From: a bacterium
GTDB taxonomy: Bacteria > Zixibacteria > MSB-5A5 > GN15 > FEB-12
Assembly (NCBI GenBank): GCA_030619425.1
Contig: JAUXBJ010000055.1
Location: forward strand, 1 to 7,928
Direction: 5' to 3'
DNA length: 7,928 nt
Below, in pieces: positions 6,128-7,928 of this stretch. The position numbers and the translations under genes were made by a program. Numbering within the stretch: position 1 is the first letter of the stretch; the number at the start of each line of letters is the position of its first letter. Below the pieces are notes generated by a model. It had not been told where the DNA came from and did no database searches. It saw nothing but the letters and a program-made list of their open reading frames with translations.

Positions 6128-6883
6128 TTACGGCGCCACGCAGACTCTCTCCTCGGTCTGCTGCTCCTCCAGGAAGTGGATAATAAGATGCATGATGATA
6201 ACAGCATCCTGCTCTGACAGATTCTTAAGTCTGTATCCTGACTCGTACCAGCCTTTGTCCTCGTTTTTCTTACACCACATGCACTCGGCATCAAATATAA
6301 GATAATCGCGTTGGAAGATCTTCTTTGGTAGTTCCGCCCTGCAATGAATTATACTGCCTTTATCAACCGGTTCCAAAGTGGTCAACATGGCGCCCTCCAT
6401 CGTCAGATTCGCCAACCCACCAATGTGTCGGGAAGTACGCTGGTCGCGGACGGGAAAGAAGTCACTGGCCACGAACCTTGGGTGATTCCGTCGGTTTTTC
6501 ATGGAAACCGTCCTGACCTCAGCGCCGCCGGGGATTTCCCATTCTCCGAGCCTGAACCTAAGGACCAAATAGGAAAGCACTTCTTCGTTTTCTTTGGAGA
6601 CATTCTTCAGCGCATAGCCGGACTCCCACCAACCTGTTTTTACGTTCTTTCTACACCAACGGCATTCGGCGTCGAATATAATCTCATTATGGTCCATGAT
6701 CGGTCGCGTCAACTCTACTCGACACCGGAAGGCAGTCAACGTCTGGACAGGTTCCTGGGTGACGAACATTGCTCCTTCGGATGACAGGTTGGCCAGCCCT
6801 CCGATATGCTTATCAGATTCTCGGTCGAATACCATCAGGTAGTCTTGGGTATGATGCCTTTTGTGTTTTCGTTGTTCTGTCAT
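6128..6883 (-). CDS. Tandem double PilZ-domain protein
   Basis: This 251-residue cytoplasmic protein has two PilZ domains, the family that binds cyclic di-GMP. Unit 1 (about 3-112) has R5-x3-R9 and N32-x-S34-x2-G37, the canonical ligand motifs. Unit 2 (about 128-238) has R132-x3-R136 and N159-x-T161-x2-G164, with Thr in place of Ser. Both units share IGGLANL, FDAEC-x-WC (C74/C77 and C201/C204), GW(W/Y)ESGY and LKN(V/L)S, so they arose by internal duplication. The C-terminus after about 240 is acidic and variable. No signal peptide, membrane helix or output domain is present, so it may act by protein contact. The start is supported by AAGAGGG (complement of 6889-6895) 5 nt upstream. It lies 136 bp downstream of a single-PilZ paralogue and probably shares its transcript. 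The downstream target is unknown. Confidence 0.88.
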   Translation of the reverse strand: MTEQRKHKRHHTQDYLMVFDRESDKHIGGLANLSSEGAMFVTQEPVQTLTAFRCRVELTRPIMDHNEIIFDAECRWCRKNVKTGWWESGYALKNVSKENEEVLSYLVLRFRLGEWEIPGGAEVRTVSMKNRRNHPRFVASDFFPVRDQRTSRHIGGLANLTMEGAMLTTLEPVDKGSIIHCRAELPKKIFQRDYLIFDAECMWCKKNEDKGWYESGYRLKNLSEQDAVIIMHLIIHFLEEQQTEERVCVAP

Positions 6884-6959
6884 AAGGACCCTCTTGCTGG
6901 ATTACGGTTCACAGAGCACGTGCACAGTATTGATCGACGATATCGGGCCTCTTCAATAG

Positions 6960-7002
6960 GCCGGTTGTTTTCACCATCCCCATTGCAACCGGCGAGGGGA
7001 TG
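6960..7002 (-). ncRNA. Predicted H-type RNA pseudoknot between the PilZ genes
   Basis: On the minus (sense) strand the order is: stem 1 arm CATCCCC (7002-6996), 2-nt loop TC, stem 2 arm GCCGGTTG (6993-6986), CAAT, stem 1 arm GGGGATG (6981-6975), 7-nt A-rich loop GTGAAAA, stem 2 arm CAACCGGC (6967-6960). Both stems (7 and 8 bp) are perfect and interleaved. A 2-nt loop across the deep groove and a 7-nt A-rich loop across the shallow groove fit H-type pseudoknots, and the geometry only works on this strand. It begins 17 nt after the UGA stop of the upstream PilZ gene and lies 76 nt before the next start. No U-tract follows, so it is not a simple terminator. It could be a ligand-sensing leader, an RNA stability element or a protein-binding site. 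This is prediction by eye, without a folding calculation. Confidence 0.5.
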
Positions 7003-7019
7003 TAGAGCACCCTCAGAAC

Positions 7020-7409
7020 TCAGGCATCAACGGCCGTGGTGCCCTTATGGTGTTCTTCCTCCACCATTGCGTGCATCATCAACCGCTGCGTCAAGTGAGC
7101 GATGATCTTCAAGTCTTCGTCAGAGACGTTCTTTAACTCGTGGCCGGACTCGTACCACCCCGTAGCCCTGTTTGCCTGGCACCATCGACACTCAGCATCG
7201 AAAGCAACCTGATTGCATTCAAGAATCGGCTCTGGCAACTCTACCTTATACCGATGGATGCTGAATGCTTTGACGGGTTTTCTGGTTATCAACATGAGCC
7301 CTGATGTTGTGATGTTGGCCAGCCCGCCTATGAGGCCGTTTGAATCTCTGTCGAGAACCGCGTAGTAGTCGTCGACCGGGTTTCTCTTTCGTTTCCTTCG
7401 TTCTGCCAT
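7020..7409 (-). CDS. Single PilZ-domain protein
   Basis: A 129-residue cytoplasmic protein made of one PilZ domain, expected to bind cyclic di-GMP. It carries R5-x3-R9 (within RKRKR) and N32-x-T34-x2-G37 (ANITTSG), with Thr where Ser is usual, then FDAECRWC (C74, C77) and GWYESGHELKNVS. These motifs sit at exactly the residue numbers seen in unit 1 of the double-PilZ neighbour, showing recent tandem duplication. The C-terminus (after about 113) is a polar tail rich in E and H. AGGAAGG (complement of 7415-7421) lies 5 nt before the ATG. The leader GG(T/G)TC...ATG and the first codons (GCAGAAC against ACAGAAC) resemble those of the double-PilZ gene, so the copy probably included the ribosome site. 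It stops at UGA and is followed by the predicted pseudoknot. I found no convincing promoter upstream. Confidence 0.87.
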   Translation of the reverse strand: MAERRKRKRNPVDDYYAVLDRDSNGLIGGLANITTSGLMLITRKPVKAFSIHRYKVELPEPILECNQVAFDAECRWCQANRATGWYESGHELKNVSDEDLKIIAHLTQRLMMHAMVEEEHHKGTTAVDA

Positions 7410-7540
7410 AGAGACCTTCCTGCCGCTTTAGGATCACAGAAACAGCTATCCACTTTATCGGCACTTCTCAGTGGCGCCTTGAGGAACGGATGGGCGTGTT
7501 GAGGGTAGGACGCCTGATTGGGAGTCAGGGGAGCAAAAAA

Positions 7541-7600
7541 CCTTGGTACCCCACCTAAAGCCCCGCGCATGAGACCCATTTATGGGCAGGTGGGTTCCGC
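7541..7600. repeat. Imperfect palindrome of the GGTGGGT(T)CC type
   Basis: CCCACCT (7550-7556) pairs with AGGTGGG (7588-7594), extended imperfectly by GGTACC on the left and TTCC on the right. A smaller hairpin CCCAT-TT-ATGGG (7575-7586) sits inside. The outer arm GGTGGGTTCCGCC resembles GGTGGGTCCGTCTCGCC at 2197-2212, suggesting one dispersed family. On the minus strand a T6 run follows the stem after about 9 nt, so a terminator role is possible but the position, before a divergent gene pair, makes it doubtful. Confidence 0.45.
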
Positions 7601-7602
7601 CG

Positions 7603-7625
7603 TGTCATGCTGAGCGCAGTCGAAG
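7603..7625 (+). repeat. Short dispersed-type intergenic repeat
   Basis: The stretch begins TGTCATGCTGAGCGCAG and ends TCGAAG. From memory, close variants of this wording (TCAT-x-CTGAGCG-x-AG-x-CGAAG) occur as short intergenic repeats in many unrelated bacterial genomes and metagenomes. Only one copy is in the window, so the repeat status rests on recall. Confidence 0.45.
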
Positions 7626-7643
7626 TGTGAATCAGGGCTGAAA

Positions 7644-7661
7644 GGCCTTGAAATAAAGGCC
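7644..7661. promoter_or_regulatory. Inverted repeat overlapping the -35, candidate operator
   Basis: GGCCTT (7644-7649) and AAGGCC (7656-7661) are perfect inverted arms around GAAATA, and the left arm overlaps the -35 box TTGAAA (7648-7653). A dimeric repressor bound here would block RNA polymerase. No matching regulator gene is in the window. Confidence 0.4.
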
Positions 7662-7676
7662 GATCCGTCGTATATT
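7648..7676 (+). promoter_or_regulatory. Sigma-70-type promoter of the SBBP-type gene
   Basis: TTGAAA (7648-7653, 5 of 6), a 17-nt spacer and TATATT (7671-7676, 5 of 6) make the best consensus promoter in the window. Transcription would start near 7683 and give a leader of about 60 nt before ATG 7744. Confidence 0.65.
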
Positions 7677-7743
7677 GCCTCTGTGCCACAGAACTCGTCA
7701 GGGCGGGTTCCTATCTTTACGAAGACCTTGCCACGGAGGAATC

Positions 7744-7928
7744 ATGAAACGCATCGCCAACGCACTCGTCATGCTTAGTGTCATTCTGCTGACCGCCACC
7801 GGGACAGCAACGACCCCTCAATCCGTAGAAGTCACCCGCAACCTCACATCCGTGCCGCTGGCTTTTACCGAGAACCTGGGGCAGTGGGATGAACAAGTTC
7901 TGTTCCGTGCCAATGCCGGTGGAGCCAC
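7744..7928 (+). CDS. Secreted SBBP-repeat/DUF7948-type protein, N-terminal fragment
   Basis: Only the first 62 residues are in the window and the gene runs off the right edge. ATG 7744 is supported by GGAGGA (7735-7740). The protein begins with a signal peptide (basic MKR, hydrophobic core 7-18, likely cleavage GTA|T after residue 22). The mature start contains PLAFTENLGQWDEQVLFRAN (38-57), which matches the 'F-ENxGQWDxxVxFxA' opening of the domain (DUF7948) found at the N-terminus of SBBP beta-propeller repeat proteins. These are large secreted proteins common in FCB and related bacteria. If so, the missing part should hold SBBP repeats and perhaps PKD, cohesin-like or dockerin modules like those of the protease. 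Family assignment rests on one short motif. A strong promoter and possible operator lie just upstream. Confidence 0.75.
   Translation, partial: MKRIANALVMLSVILLTATGTATTPQSVEVTRNLTSVPLAFTENLGQWDEQVLFRANAGGA

Larger units (their letters stand above)
7410..7743. other. Divergent intergenic region without a gene
   Basis: This 334-bp gap lies between the start of the single PilZ gene (minus) and the start of the SBBP-type gene (plus). I see no coding frame with a ribosome site. It holds a long imperfect palindrome (7541-7600), a short dispersed-type repeat (7603-7625), and a promoter with an overlapping inverted repeat for the rightward gene (7644-7676). A small hairpin CCTGA/TCAGG (7513-7529) has no clear role. 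A leftward PilZ promoter must exist here or overlap the repeats, but none matches consensus well. Confidence 0.7.

Noticed and set aside
6884..7019. Known cyclic di-GMP riboswitch classes in the PilZ gap
   Set aside because: I could not match the conserved cores of the class I or class II riboswitches as I remember them. Only the generic pseudoknot topology is present.
6806..7105. Plus-strand open frame of 99 residues over the PilZ gap
   Set aside because: No ribosome site or signature. It runs antisense across the end of one PilZ gene, the gap and the start of the next.
1..7928. CRISPR array
   Set aside because: No series of regularly spaced direct repeats was found. The only tandem repeats are the two-copy motif at 21-62 and the dockerin-coding repeat.

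Overview
The window looks like a chromosomal piece of an uncultured Gram-negative bacterium of the FCB group. Candidate phylum Zixibacteria is the best guess. The clues are a secreted protease ending in a type I dockerin with the wording 'DLVYLVDYMF(S/T)GG', a PorV/PorQ-type outer-membrane barrel, the start of an SBBP-type secreted protein with the 'ENLGQWDEQVLFRA' signature, and GGTGGGTCC-type intergenic palindromes. The phylum call is made from recalled sequence style and no search was run.

Layout from left to right. Positions 21-62 hold two copies of a 17-nt motif like those I recall at insertion-sequence ends. Then comes a plus-strand pair: a membrane-anchored reductive-dehalogenase-like corrinoid/iron-sulfur protein (144-1484) and an unrecognised 191-residue protein (1576-2151). 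A convergent spacer with nested palindromes (2192-2275) separates them from a minus-strand multidomain secreted cysteine protease (2280-4532). Upstream of the protease, also on the minus strand, lies tRNA-Leu(CAA) (4663-4746) with a short terminator and a duplicated 13-nt copy of its 3' end. A plus-strand PorV/PorQ-like protein follows (4923-6056) behind a TTGACA-N17-TATCTT promoter. Convergent to it are two tandem minus-strand PilZ genes, one with a single PilZ unit (7020-7409) and one with two (6128-6883). The gap between them encodes, on the sense strand, an interleaved pair of perfect stems with textbook H-type pseudoknot geometry. Divergent from them, behind a strong promoter overlapped by an inverted repeat, starts a secreted SBBP/DUF7948-type protein cut by the window edge (7744-7928).

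There is no single dedicated operon. The genes suggest an envelope- and surface-oriented stretch: a secreted protease, an outer-membrane barrel and a secreted SBBP protein, next to c-di-GMP-type PilZ effectors and an orphan membrane-bound dehalogenase homologue that lacks the usual rdhB anchor gene within view. The strongest leads are the N-terminally membrane-anchored RdhA homologue, the PilZ triplet with an invariant C-x-W-C motif, and the intercistronic pseudoknot.
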